From positions 1 to 21,789 of the forward strand of contig CAUJFM010000027.1 in assembly GCA_963169595.1 (NCBI GenBank): a stretch of DNA of 21,789 bases, in the 5' to 3' direction. Both the position numbers and the translations under genes were made by a program. Positions 10,201 through 16,086 of the stretch are shown piece by piece. The notes beneath the pieces are model-generated. The model was not told the origin of the DNA and did not search any database. It saw nothing but the letters and a program-made list of their open reading frames with translations. Source of the DNA: Bacteroidota bacterium. GTDB lineage: Bacteria; Bacteroidota; Bacteroidia; Flavobacteriales_F; PHOS-HE28. Positions within the stretch are counted from its first letter, which is position 1. Each line of letters starts with the position of its first letter.

Positions 10201-11291
10201 CCAACGAGGTGAACCAGTCCATGGCCCTGGCCCGCATCAACGAGACGCCCAGCGTGCAGATCGTGATCACGGCTGACAAGAGCAAGTGGACGCGTTCGCC
10301 GGTGCTGGAGCAGGAGGCCGATGCCACGCTCTCCCAGGGTGGCGCGGCCAAGCTGGCCCTCCGTGCCTCGGCCAGCATTGACAAGAACGGCATCAAGTCC
10401 GGCCAGCCTGGCTGCAACGAGGGTGAGGCCCAGTTGACCTCCTCCACCGGCATGGGTTGGTTCCCCGGCTACGCGATCGACCTGGAGACGGGCGAACGCC
10501 TGAACATCGCCTATGGCGAGAACAGCTACTGGGGTGGTGAGATCGGCCGTGACATGAAGTGGAACCCGAACGAAGAGCTGGTCACCAACACGGGTGCGCC
10601 CTACTTCGGCGGCTCCCACTGGATCTATGTGTTCAAGAACGACCGCCGTCAGGCCAACAACGCCGACCGTGTGCCGAAGTACGACGAGGGTGCCTACATC
10701 ATGGCCACGCTGCCCGCTCCGGGTGTGCAGTCGCGCCTGAAGGTGTTCCGCGGCGTGGCCTGGGTGGGTGGTGGCATGTTGGCCCCGGGCCAGCAGTTCC
10801 TCGCCACCGACGTGCGCATCAACCTGAGCGTGACCAAGCCGTACCGGACCTATGTGAACTACAACGGACAGCCCGAGCCGATCGACCCCGACCAGAACAA
10901 CGGCCTGCCGCTGTACACCTTCGGCACGGGTGAGTTCGCCACGCAGACCAATGTGGCCTCGGTGGCCAACGAGTTCCTGGACCGCATCAACGTAGTGCCG
11001 AACCCCTACTACGCCTTCAGCGGTTACGAGACCTCGCGCCTGGACAACCGGATCAAGTTCATCAACCTGCCGCAGTCGTGCACGATCAGCATCTACACGG
11101 TGAGCGGTACCCTGGTGCGCAAGTTCCGCAAGGACAATGACCTCACCTATCTGGATTGGGACCTGCGCAATGCCAGCAACATCCCCATTGCCGGCGGCGT
11201 GTACATCTGCCACGTGGATGTGCCCGGCGTGGGTGAGAAGGTCATCAAGTGGTTCGGTGCCATGCGCCCCATCGATCTGCAGAACTTCTAA
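7215..11291 (+). CDS. Giant exported surface protein with a C-terminal T9SS-type domain; function unknown
   Basis: A 1358-aa protein with a signal peptide (clearest if read from the second Met at 7236, MKGYTRALLTRTFALSLATG, cleaving after GAHA). The N-terminal third carries a segment I recognise from large Bacteroidota secreted proteins: FNNVRAVIENGG, AIFAGALWMGGVGPDG, GNDFWPGPL. An Asp-rich loop DYDGDGSYDPFAGDYPDY follows near residues 221-238, which looks calcium-binding. The middle contains FN3-like beta segments but no catalytic motif I can name. The last ~100 residues begin INVVPNPYYAFSGYE and contain TISIYTVSGTLVRKF and GGVYICHVDVPGVGEKV, the layout of a T9SS type A sorting domain. It ends with an extra KWFGAMRPIDLQNF tail. 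ATG 7215 overlaps the receptor stop, and a PorV-like gene follows 42 nt on. Likely secreted by T9SS and surface-anchored, perhaps as partner of the receptor; this is inference. Confidence 0.88.
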   Translation: MNAQLSTMKGYTRALLTRTFALSLATGLALGAHAMPPLNGSGMNGQNRTVATPKAAGCSPATQVTQLDFNNVRAVIENGGNKWQRRGVGRSGYEVPKTPDFSGANAIFAGALWMGGVGPDGNLKVAAVLYRTDGNDFWPGPLTNDGLATVTPEVCSEYDRFYTTTRAQAEAHVAWKNCNGDPDCLAEIFPNGYSVPTAFINWPAMGNVEAGQDLYLAPFFDYDGDGSYDPFAGDYPDYGFEQSVEDCKNKLREDPVPLFGDYNIWWIFNDKGDAHTESLGQPIGLEVRAQGFAFSSNDEINNMTFYNYTVINQGSQTLLNTYFGHFIDPDLGCSNDDFTGCDVRRGLGYSYNWDDNDEACLGAVGYGPQPPAVGVDFFEGPFEDADNVDNPGEDQNLTCQEYQAQGGIPYRGIGIGYGDGVLDNERFGMRAFIYFNRESTNANMTDPSNFTHFYNYLRSIWKNNLPQTYGGIGYDESPNATRAYYMFPGSSDPVGWGTNCVPQAPWSETTPTPAQPDRRFVQSAGPFTLEPGAYNNITVGVVWARANSGGAAASLGPLRVADDKAQALFDNCFKILDGPDAPDITIQELDRELILYLTNPLGSNNENEAYEELQPLIPEEGPNGELYDRFYRFQGYKVYQVKDATVSVADLGDVNLARLVYQGDVEDEIGQLVNFFFDDQIQQTVPREMVNGSNEGIKHAIRITEDKFAQGDPALVNFKSYYYIAVAYGYNNYEPFNVSAGTGQAFPYVESRKAAFGSIRSYVGIPHKPGAEANGTVQAANFGDSFQITRLEGQGNGGLRLELTQESENAIMAGAPWRKDELKYKRGASPIDVKVVDPLKVPSAQFEIWFKDSVTPNTLDDAYWFITKVPASTSRDTVWSDRTIAVGNEQLILDWGLSVTIEQAYNQGDFAFPIGTGTLEFADNSKAWFYGIPDGEGANNPFNWIRSGSAEFTEATETIYNDRIGKDDEQIYEGILGGTWAPWPLIGQAPFQPGSPNEVNQSMALARINETPSVQIVITADKSKWTRSPVLEQEADATLSQGGAAKLALRASASIDKNGIKSGQPGCNEGEAQLTSSTGMGWFPGYAIDLETGERLNIAYGENSYWGGEIGRDMKWNPNEELVTNTGAPYFGGSHWIYVFKNDRRQANNADRVPKYDEGAYIMATLPAPGVQSRLKVFRGVAWVGGGMLAPGQQFLATDVRINLSVTKPYRTYVNYNGQPEPIDPDQNNGLPLYTFGTGEFATQTNVASVANEFLDRINVVPNPYYAFSGYETSRLDNRIKFINLPQSCTISIYTVSGTLVRKFRKDNDLTYLDWDLRNASNIPIAGGVYICHVDVPGVGEKVIKWFGAMRPIDLQNF

Positions 11292-11333
11292 GAACACCAC
11301 GACCACGATCCATTCACTAAGGAAGTCAAGGAG

Positions 11334-12389
11334 ATGAAGCGAATGATGGACAACAAGACCGTGGTGACCGCGGTGCTGGCCGCCCTGATCGGCATGCCGG
11401 CCTTTGCCGGCAACCCGGACCGCGCAGGCTCCGCAGGCGCGACCCAGTTGCTGATCAACCCCTGGGCCCGCTCCTCGGGCTGGGGGCTGGCCAATACGGC
11501 ATCGCTGCGCGGTGTGGAGGCCATGTTCGGCAACGTGGCCGGCCTGAGCCAGGTGCGCAAGACCGAAGTGGCGTTCTCCAACACCCAGTGGCTATCGGGC
11601 TCCGGTGTCACCATCAACACCGTGGGCGTGGGCCAGAAGGTCGGCTCCTCCGGCGTGATCGGCATCACCGCCACCGTGATGGGCTTCGGCGATCTGGAGG
11701 TGACCACCTACGATACGCCCGAAGGGGGCCGCGGTACCTTCTCGCCCAGCCTCGCCAACATCGGTCTGGCCTATTCCAAGAGCTTCTCGAACAGCATCCA
11801 CGGCGGCATCCTGGTGCGCTCCATCTCGGAGGCCATCAGCAACGTGCGCAGCAGCGGCATCGCGTTCGATGCAGGCATCCACTATGTCACGGGTCCCAAG
11901 GACAATGTGCACTTCGGCATCGCGCTGAAGAACGTGGGTCCGGCCATGCGCTTCGCGGGTGACGGTCTTTCCGTGCAGGGTATCCTCACCACGGGCAGCG
12001 ACCAGCTCACCCTGGAGCACCGTTCGGCCAGCGCCGAGCTGCCTTCGCTGCTCAACATCGGCTTCGGGTACGATTACCACCTGAACGACATGCACCGCCT
12101 GACCTTCTCGGGCACCTTCATCTCCAACTCCTTCACCAAGGACCAGGGCATCATCGGCGTGGAGTACGCCTTCCGCAAGATGTTCCACCTGCGTGGAGGG
12201 TACATGTTCGAGGGGGGCATCAACAGCGACGAGGACCGTACCACGGTGCTTACCGGCCCCTCCGCCGGCCTCAGCGTGGACCTGCCCTTCGGTTCGGAGA
12301 AGGAGTCGGTCATCGCCCTGGATTACGGGTACCAGACCACCAACCCCTTCTCCGGGGTGCACAGCCTGGGCATCCGGATCAGTCTCTGA
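11334..12389 (+). CDS. PorV/PorQ family (UPF0164-like) outer-membrane beta-barrel protein
   Basis: A 351-aa predicted beta-barrel. The signal peptide is MKRMMDNKTVVTAVLAALIG with cleavage after PAFA. The mature N-terminus reads AGATQLLINPWARSSGWGLA, then GVEAMFGNVAGLSQVRKTEV and AFSNTQWL, a signature of PorV/PorQ-type proteins. Alternating strands follow to the C-terminal SLGIRISL. PorV itself binds C-terminal domains of T9SS cargo at the outer membrane and hands them to the sortase. This copy follows a CTD-bearing giant protein, so it may be a dedicated PorV-like partner rather than the general PorV. An AAGGAG at 11328-11333 would suit ATG 11343 or 11346 better than ATG 11334, so the true start may be 3-4 codons later. 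It is the last gene of the module, before the hairpin at 12411. Confidence 0.9.
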   Translation: MKRMMDNKTVVTAVLAALIGMPAFAGNPDRAGSAGATQLLINPWARSSGWGLANTASLRGVEAMFGNVAGLSQVRKTEVAFSNTQWLSGSGVTINTVGVGQKVGSSGVIGITATVMGFGDLEVTTYDTPEGGRGTFSPSLANIGLAYSKSFSNSIHGGILVRSISEAISNVRSSGIAFDAGIHYVTGPKDNVHFGIALKNVGPAMRFAGDGLSVQGILTTGSDQLTLEHRSASAELPSLLNIGFGYDYHLNDMHRLTFSGTFISNSFTKDQGIIGVEYAFRKMFHLRGGYMFEGGINSDEDRTTVLTGPSAGLSVDLPFGSEKESVIALDYGYQTTNPFSGVHSLGIRISL

Positions 12390-12401
12390 CCGTTCCGGCC
12401 A

Positions 12402-12409
12402 TATCTTTG
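12402..12409 (+). promoter_or_regulatory. Putative -7 box upstream of greA
   Basis: TATCTTTG is an exact match to TAnnTTTG, directly in front of a 10-bp hairpin. If active it would start a greA-HIT transcript near 12413 with a leader of about 87 nt that includes most of the hairpin. No -33 element is clear. Confidence 0.4.
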
Positions 12410-12410
12410 G

Positions 12411-12436
12411 GAAGAGGACCTCTCGGGGTCCTCTTC
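12411..12436 (+). terminator. Hairpin terminator closing the receptor/PorV-like module
   Basis: A perfect 10-bp stem GAAGAGGACC / GGTCCTCTTC with a 6-nt loop lies 21 nt after the PorV-like stop. The following bases (CGTTCTTAT) are only moderately T-rich, so termination may be partial. It lies between the -7-like box at 12402 and greA, so it could instead act as a leader structure. Confidence 0.6.
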
Positions 12437-12499
12437 CGTTCTTATCCACTGACCAGTTGAACCTGCGTTCCGGCCCGGCCGGACGCCGATCGATAGACC

Positions 12500-12973
12500 A
12501 TGAGCTCACCGGCATACTACACCGAGGAGGGCTTGAAGAAGCTCCTCGACGAACTGAACCACCTGAGGACCGTGGAACGCCCCCACATCAGCCAGCAGAT
12601 CGCTGATGCGCGGGACAAGGGCGACCTGAGCGAGAACGCCGAGTACCACGCCGCCAAGGAGGAGCAGGGCCTGCTGGAGGCCCGCATCGCCAAGCTGGAG
12701 GAGGTGGTGGCCAATGCCCGCATCATCGACACCAGTCAGGTGGATACCAGCAAGGTGTACATCCACAGCCGGGTGGTGGTGAAGCACGTGGACAATGGTG
12801 CCCAGCGTGAGTTCACCATCGTGGCCGAGAGCGAGGTCGACATCAAGGTGGGCAAGATCAGCGTGAGCTCGCCCATCGGCAAGGGCCTGCTGGGCAAGGC
12901 GCGTGGCGAGGTGGCCGAGGTGGTGACCCCCGCCGGCACCACTCGGTTCGAGATCATCGAGATCAGCCGCTGA
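12500..12973 (+). CDS. greA: Transcription elongation factor GreA
   Basis: Rescues backtracked RNA polymerase by stimulating cleavage of the extruded RNA 3' end. The 157-aa product is the usual length. The N-terminal antiparallel coiled coil (about residues 1-75) starts YYTEEGLKKLLDELNHL and carries the tip motif RDKGDLSENAEYHAAKEEQ, which supplies the acidic residues that enter the polymerase secondary channel. The C-terminal FKBP-like domain includes SPIGKGLLGKARGEVAEV. The start ATG 12500 sits in the context GATAGACCATGA, identical to that of tig in this window. It is followed after 2 nt by the HIT gene, so the two form an operon. Confidence 0.97.
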   Translation: MSSPAYYTEEGLKKLLDELNHLRTVERPHISQQIADARDKGDLSENAEYHAAKEEQGLLEARIAKLEEVVANARIIDTSQVDTSKVYIHSRVVVKHVDNGAQREFTIVAESEVDIKVGKISVSSPIGKGLLGKARGEVAEVVTPAGTTRFEIIEISR

Positions 12974-12975
12974 CC

Positions 12976-13365
12976 ATGGCCAGTATCTTCACCCGCATCA
13001 TCCAGGGCGAGATCCCCTGCCACAAGGTGGGCGAGGATGACCGCTACCTCGCCTTCCTGGACATCTCCCCGCTGCGTGAAGGCCACACGCTGGTGGTTCC
13101 CAAGCTCGAGGTGGACCGCTTCTTCGACCTGCCTGCCGATTTGCTGGCCGGGATCATGCCGTTCGCGCAGGAGGTGGCGGCCCGGATCCAACGGGCCATT
13201 CCCTGTGACCGGGTGGGGGTGGCGGTGATCGGCCTCGAAGTGCCGCACGCCCATGTGCACCTGATCCCCATCGACCGGATGAGCGACATGGACCTCACCC
13301 GGGAGAAGCTGAAGCTCACACCGGAGCAACTGGCCTCCATCGCCGAGCGCATCCGTCGCGCCTGA
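12976..13365 (+). CDS. HIT family protein (histidine triad nucleotide-binding hydrolase)
   Basis: A 129-aa cytosolic nucleotide hydrolase/transferase, probably acting on purine nucleoside phosphoramidates or related AMP adducts as HINT proteins do. The N-terminus MASIFTRIIQGEIPCHKVGE and the segment AFLDISPLREGHTLVVPK are typical. The histidine triad HAHVHL is at about residues 91-96, with the central His as expected nucleophile. Length and motifs are complete. It starts 2 nt after the greA stop and converges on ruvC, whose stop lies only 2 nt away, leaving no room for a separate terminator. Confidence 0.95.
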   Translation: MASIFTRIIQGEIPCHKVGEDDRYLAFLDISPLREGHTLVVPKLEVDRFFDLPADLLAGIMPFAQEVAARIQRAIPCDRVGVAVIGLEVPHAHVHLIPIDRMSDMDLTREKLKLTPEQLASIAERIRRA

Positions 13366-13367
13366 AC

Positions 13368-13994
13368 CTACTTCAGCCGGTCCGGGTTGTTGCGCACGAA
13401 GCTGGACCAGTCCGAGCGGCCTCGTGCGGCCGATGACCGTGTGGCCCTGGGCACGGCCCCGTTGGCGAAATGATGGCACACCGCCACGGCCACGGCGTCC
13501 GTGGCATCGGTGCTGTCAGGCAGCGTGGGAAGCCCCAGGATGCTGAGCAGCATGGCGGCCACCTGTTCCTTGCTGGCGTTGCCGTTGCCGGTGATGCTCT
13601 GCTTGATCCGCTTGGGCGCATACTCCACCACCGCCAGTTCGCGCTGCAGGGCGGCCGCGATGGCCACGCCCTGTGCGCGGCCCAGCTTCAGCATGCTCTG
13701 CACGTTCTTGCCGAAGAACTGCGCCTCGATGGCCAGCTCGTCCGGGTGGTGGCGCTCGATGATGCGCATCGTCTCGTTGAAGATGGCGCGCAGCTTCAGC
13801 GTGTGATCATCGGCGGCCGGGAACCGGATGGCCCCGGCATCCAGCAGGCGGGCCTTGCCGTTCTCCACGCAGAGCACGCCGAAGCCCATCACGGTGGTGC
13901 CGGGGTCGATGCCCAGGATGATGCGCTCCCCGGGCGTGGGCCTACTTTTGGCCGTGGCCCCTTCAAGGGGCTTGTCAAGGTCCGTGGGTCGCAC
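13368..13994 (-). CDS. ruvC: Crossover junction endodeoxyribonuclease RuvC
   Basis: Resolves Holliday junctions with RuvAB by symmetrical nicking. The 208-aa product has the RNase H-like core: LGIDPGTTVMGFG with catalytic Asp30, LAIEAQFFGKN with Glu90, the basic DNA-contact region YAPKRIKQSITGNGNASKEQ, and DATDAVAVAVCHH with Asp163 and Asp166. All catalytic acids are present. The C-terminal SDWSSFVRNNPDRLK tail resembles Bacteroidota relatives. The N-terminus has about 25 extra residues before the first strand; ATG 13994 is the only start codon I find there. This places its start inside the 5' end of the divergent membrane-protein gene. Confidence 0.97.
   Translation of the reverse strand: MRPTDLDKPLEGATAKSRPTPGERIILGIDPGTTVMGFGVLCVENGKARLLDAGAIRFPAADDHTLKLRAIFNETMRIIERHHPDELAIEAQFFGKNVQSMLKLGRAQGVAIAAALQRELAVVEYAPKRIKQSITGNGNASKEQVAAMLLSILGLPTLPDSTDATDAVAVAVCHHFANGAVPRATRSSAARGRSDWSSFVRNNPDRLK
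13943..13950 (+). promoter_or_regulatory. Putative -7 box for the UPF0104 membrane-protein gene, inside ruvC
   Basis: TACTTTTG on the plus strand is an exact match to TAnnTTTG. It lies within the first codons of ruvC on the opposite strand, 33 nt before the GTG at 13984. It supports the choice of GTG 13984 as the start of the downstream gene. Confidence 0.4.
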
Positions 13995-14952
13995 GTTGCT
14001 CGTCCTGTTCCGTTGGGGGGTCTTCCTCGTGGCGTGCGCGTTCCTCTACGTGCACCTGACCGGTCCCAAAGGTAGCTCCCTGCTGGGCGCACTGGCGGAC
14101 ACGCCCCGGCAGGCCGGCTGGTGGGTGCTCCTGGGTGCGGTGGCGGCCCTGATGCCGGTGAACTGGGGCCTTGAATCCCTGAAATGGCGTTGGTTGATGC
14201 GTCCGGTGGAACCACTTCGGCCGCTGCGCGCCTTCCTGGCCACGATGGCTGGCACGAGCATCACCTTCATCACGCCCAACCGCACGGGTGAGTTCGTGGG
14301 GCGTGTCCTCTTCCTGTCCCCCGAGAACCGGGTGAAGGGTGCCTTCGCCACCGCACTGGGCAGCATCGCGCAGTTCGTGGTGACGCTGGTGGCTGGTGCC
14401 TTGGGGCTGGCCGCCCTGCAGCTGGCCGGGCGGTCGCTGCCGTGGCCGGGCGGCTGGACATCCTCGGTGCTGGCCACGCTCACGGTGTTGGTGGCGGCCG
14501 GATCACTGGTGCTCTATTTCCAACCCGGGCTCCTGCGGCAATTGTTGTTGATGGTGCCGTTCCTGCATCGGCTGGAGCGGGCCTCGGCCGTGCTCCACGG
14601 CTACCAACGGCATGAACTGCTGCTGGTCCTGGGGCTGAGCGCCCTGCGGTACGCGGTGTTCGCCGTCCAGTTCGTGCTGGCCTTGCAGCTTTTTCACTCG
14701 GGTGTACCCATCGGAACAGCGCTCATGGCCGTGCCGGTGATCTACCTGGTCTCCACCCTCGTGCCCACGGTGCTGCTCACCGAACTGGGTGTGCGGGGCT
14801 CGGCGGCCGTGGGCTTCCTGGTGCCGTTGGGAGGACAGGCCCCCCAGGTCTTGCTGGCCACCTTCCTGGTGTGGGCGGTGAACCTGGTCCTTCCTGCGGT
14901 GGCGGGCAGTATCATCCTGTTGCTGGCCCGCATCCGCACCCGTTCCACATGA
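13984..14952 (+). CDS. UPF0104/YbhN-type integral membrane protein (LPG synthase TM-domain family)
   Basis: About 322 residues, mostly hydrophobic with some 7-8 predicted membrane spans. The first is LLVLFRWGVFLVACAFLYVH; later ones include QFVVTLVAGALGLAALQLAG and ALMAVPVIYLVSTLVPTVLL. Family-like segments are WGLESLKWRWLM, FITPNRTGEFVGRVLF and TELGVRGSAAVGFL. These match the flippase-like membrane domain of lysylphosphatidylglycerol synthases without the catalytic aminoacyl-transfer domain. Such stand-alone proteins are thought to move lipids or lipid-linked intermediates; the substrate here is unknown. GTG 13984 is chosen because an open frame continues upstream only across ruvC, and a TACTTTTG box precedes it; TTG 13996 is the alternative. 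It overlaps ruvC's 5' end by 11 nt and the next gene by ATGA, so it is probably co-translated with the glycosyltransferase. Confidence 0.88.
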   Translation: MGRTLLVLFRWGVFLVACAFLYVHLTGPKGSSLLGALADTPRQAGWWVLLGAVAALMPVNWGLESLKWRWLMRPVEPLRPLRAFLATMAGTSITFITPNRTGEFVGRVLFLSPENRVKGAFATALGSIAQFVVTLVAGALGLAALQLAGRSLPWPGGWTSSVLATLTVLVAAGSLVLYFQPGLLRQLLLMVPFLHRLERASAVLHGYQRHELLLVLGLSALRYAVFAVQFVLALQLFHSGVPIGTALMAVPVIYLVSTLVPTVLLTELGVRGSAAVGFLVPLGGQAPQVLLATFLVWAVNLVLPAVAGSIILLLARIRTRST

Positions 14953-16082
14953 GCCCGCTGCTTCTCCTGGCCACCGTGGTGCTGCTGCTGGTCGTGGCGG
15001 CCGCCCTGACGCTGGAGCGCTGGCGGGACGCGCTGCGATCGAAGGAGTCGGCGAGTTCGGATGCGGGGGCGGTCATCGTGAGCGTGGTGGTGCCCGTGCG
15101 GGATGGTGAAGGGACCATCGTGCCGCTGCTGCAGGACCTGTATGCGCAGGATCATCCGCAGGCCGGGCTGGAGGTGATCGTGGTGGACGATCACAGCACG
15201 GATCGCACGGCGGCCCGGGTGCGGGACATGATGCCGCGTTGGCCCCGGTTGAAGCTGGTCTCGTTGACCACCACCAGCGGGAAGAAGGCCGCGATCACGG
15301 AAGGCGTGGCCCATGCCTCGGGCGCCCTCATGGTGCTTACCGATGCCGATGCCCGGTGCGGTCCGCAGCGCATCCGGCGGCTGGCTCAGCGATGGGCGGC
15401 ACACCGGCCGGCCATCCTGCTGGCCCCGGTGCGCACGATGGCCGATGCGGGCCTGCTCGGCCTGCTGCAGGAGGAGGAGCAATGGGCCCTGCAGGCCGCA
15501 ACAGCCGGAAGTGCACTGGTCGGATCGCCGGTGCTGGCCAACGGGGCCAACCTCGCCTTCGGCCGGGAGGACTTCGGGCGCGTGGGCGGTTACCGTGGGG
15601 ATGCACGCCCCAGCGGGGATGATGTGTACCTGCTGGCGCGCATGCGTGCCGCCGGTCTGAAGGCCGCGTACGTGCTCCACCCGGAGGCGGCCGTGACCGT
15701 GGAAGGTGAGCCCACCTGGGGCGGTTGGTGGGCACAGCGGTTGCGCTGGGCGGGCAAGATGCGCGATGCCCGCCTGAAGGGCGCCTGGCCTGCGGCGATG
15801 GTCGCTCTGGCGATGCCTTGGATGCTGGTCGCGCTCACGGTGCGTGCGATGGACCTGCAGGTGGGGGAGCAGGCGCTCTACACCTGGTGCATGGTCCTCG
15901 CCGCGTGGGCCTTGTGGTCGGTGCCTGTGGTGCGCCTCGTCAATGCCATGAAGGCGGTGTATGGCGAGCCTCCGCGTTCAGCGCGTTCGGTGCTGGCCCT
16001 GCTGTGCTTCGTGGTTTACGCGCCACTGGTGGCCTTGGTGGCCCTGGTCCACAGGCCGCGTTGGAAGGGGCGCCTGACCTGA
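14949..16082 (+). CDS. Membrane-bound family 2 glycosyltransferase
   Basis: A 377-aa protein with an N-terminal membrane anchor (MSPLLLLATVVLLLVVAAAL), a GT-A catalytic domain at about 38-270 and C-terminal membrane segments (ALAMPWMLVALTVRAMDL, CMVLAAWALWSVPVVRLV, VLALLCFVVYAPLVALVAL). Catalytic motifs visible are VVVPVRDGEGTI, VVDDHSTDRT near residue 80, the DxD-type TDADA with Asp132 and Asp134, GDDVYL near 224 and QRLRWAGK near 263. The Q-x-x-R-W motif is typical of processive or polysaccharide-type GT2 enzymes. It would add sugar from a nucleotide donor to a lipid or glycan acceptor at the inner membrane. ATG 14949 overlaps the UPF0104 stop (ATGA), suggesting a two-gene unit in which one protein supplies lipid and the other glycosylates it. 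That pairing is inference. Confidence 0.93.
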   Translation: MSPLLLLATVVLLLVVAAALTLERWRDALRSKESASSDAGAVIVSVVVPVRDGEGTIVPLLQDLYAQDHPQAGLEVIVVDDHSTDRTAARVRDMMPRWPRLKLVSLTTTSGKKAAITEGVAHASGALMVLTDADARCGPQRIRRLAQRWAAHRPAILLAPVRTMADAGLLGLLQEEEQWALQAATAGSALVGSPVLANGANLAFGREDFGRVGGYRGDARPSGDDVYLLARMRAAGLKAAYVLHPEAAVTVEGEPTWGGWWAQRLRWAGKMRDARLKGAWPAAMVALAMPWMLVALTVRAMDLQVGEQALYTWCMVLAAWALWSVPVVRLVNAMKAVYGEPPRSARSVLALLCFVVYAPLVALVALVHRPRWKGRLT

Positions 16083-16086
16083 TCGC

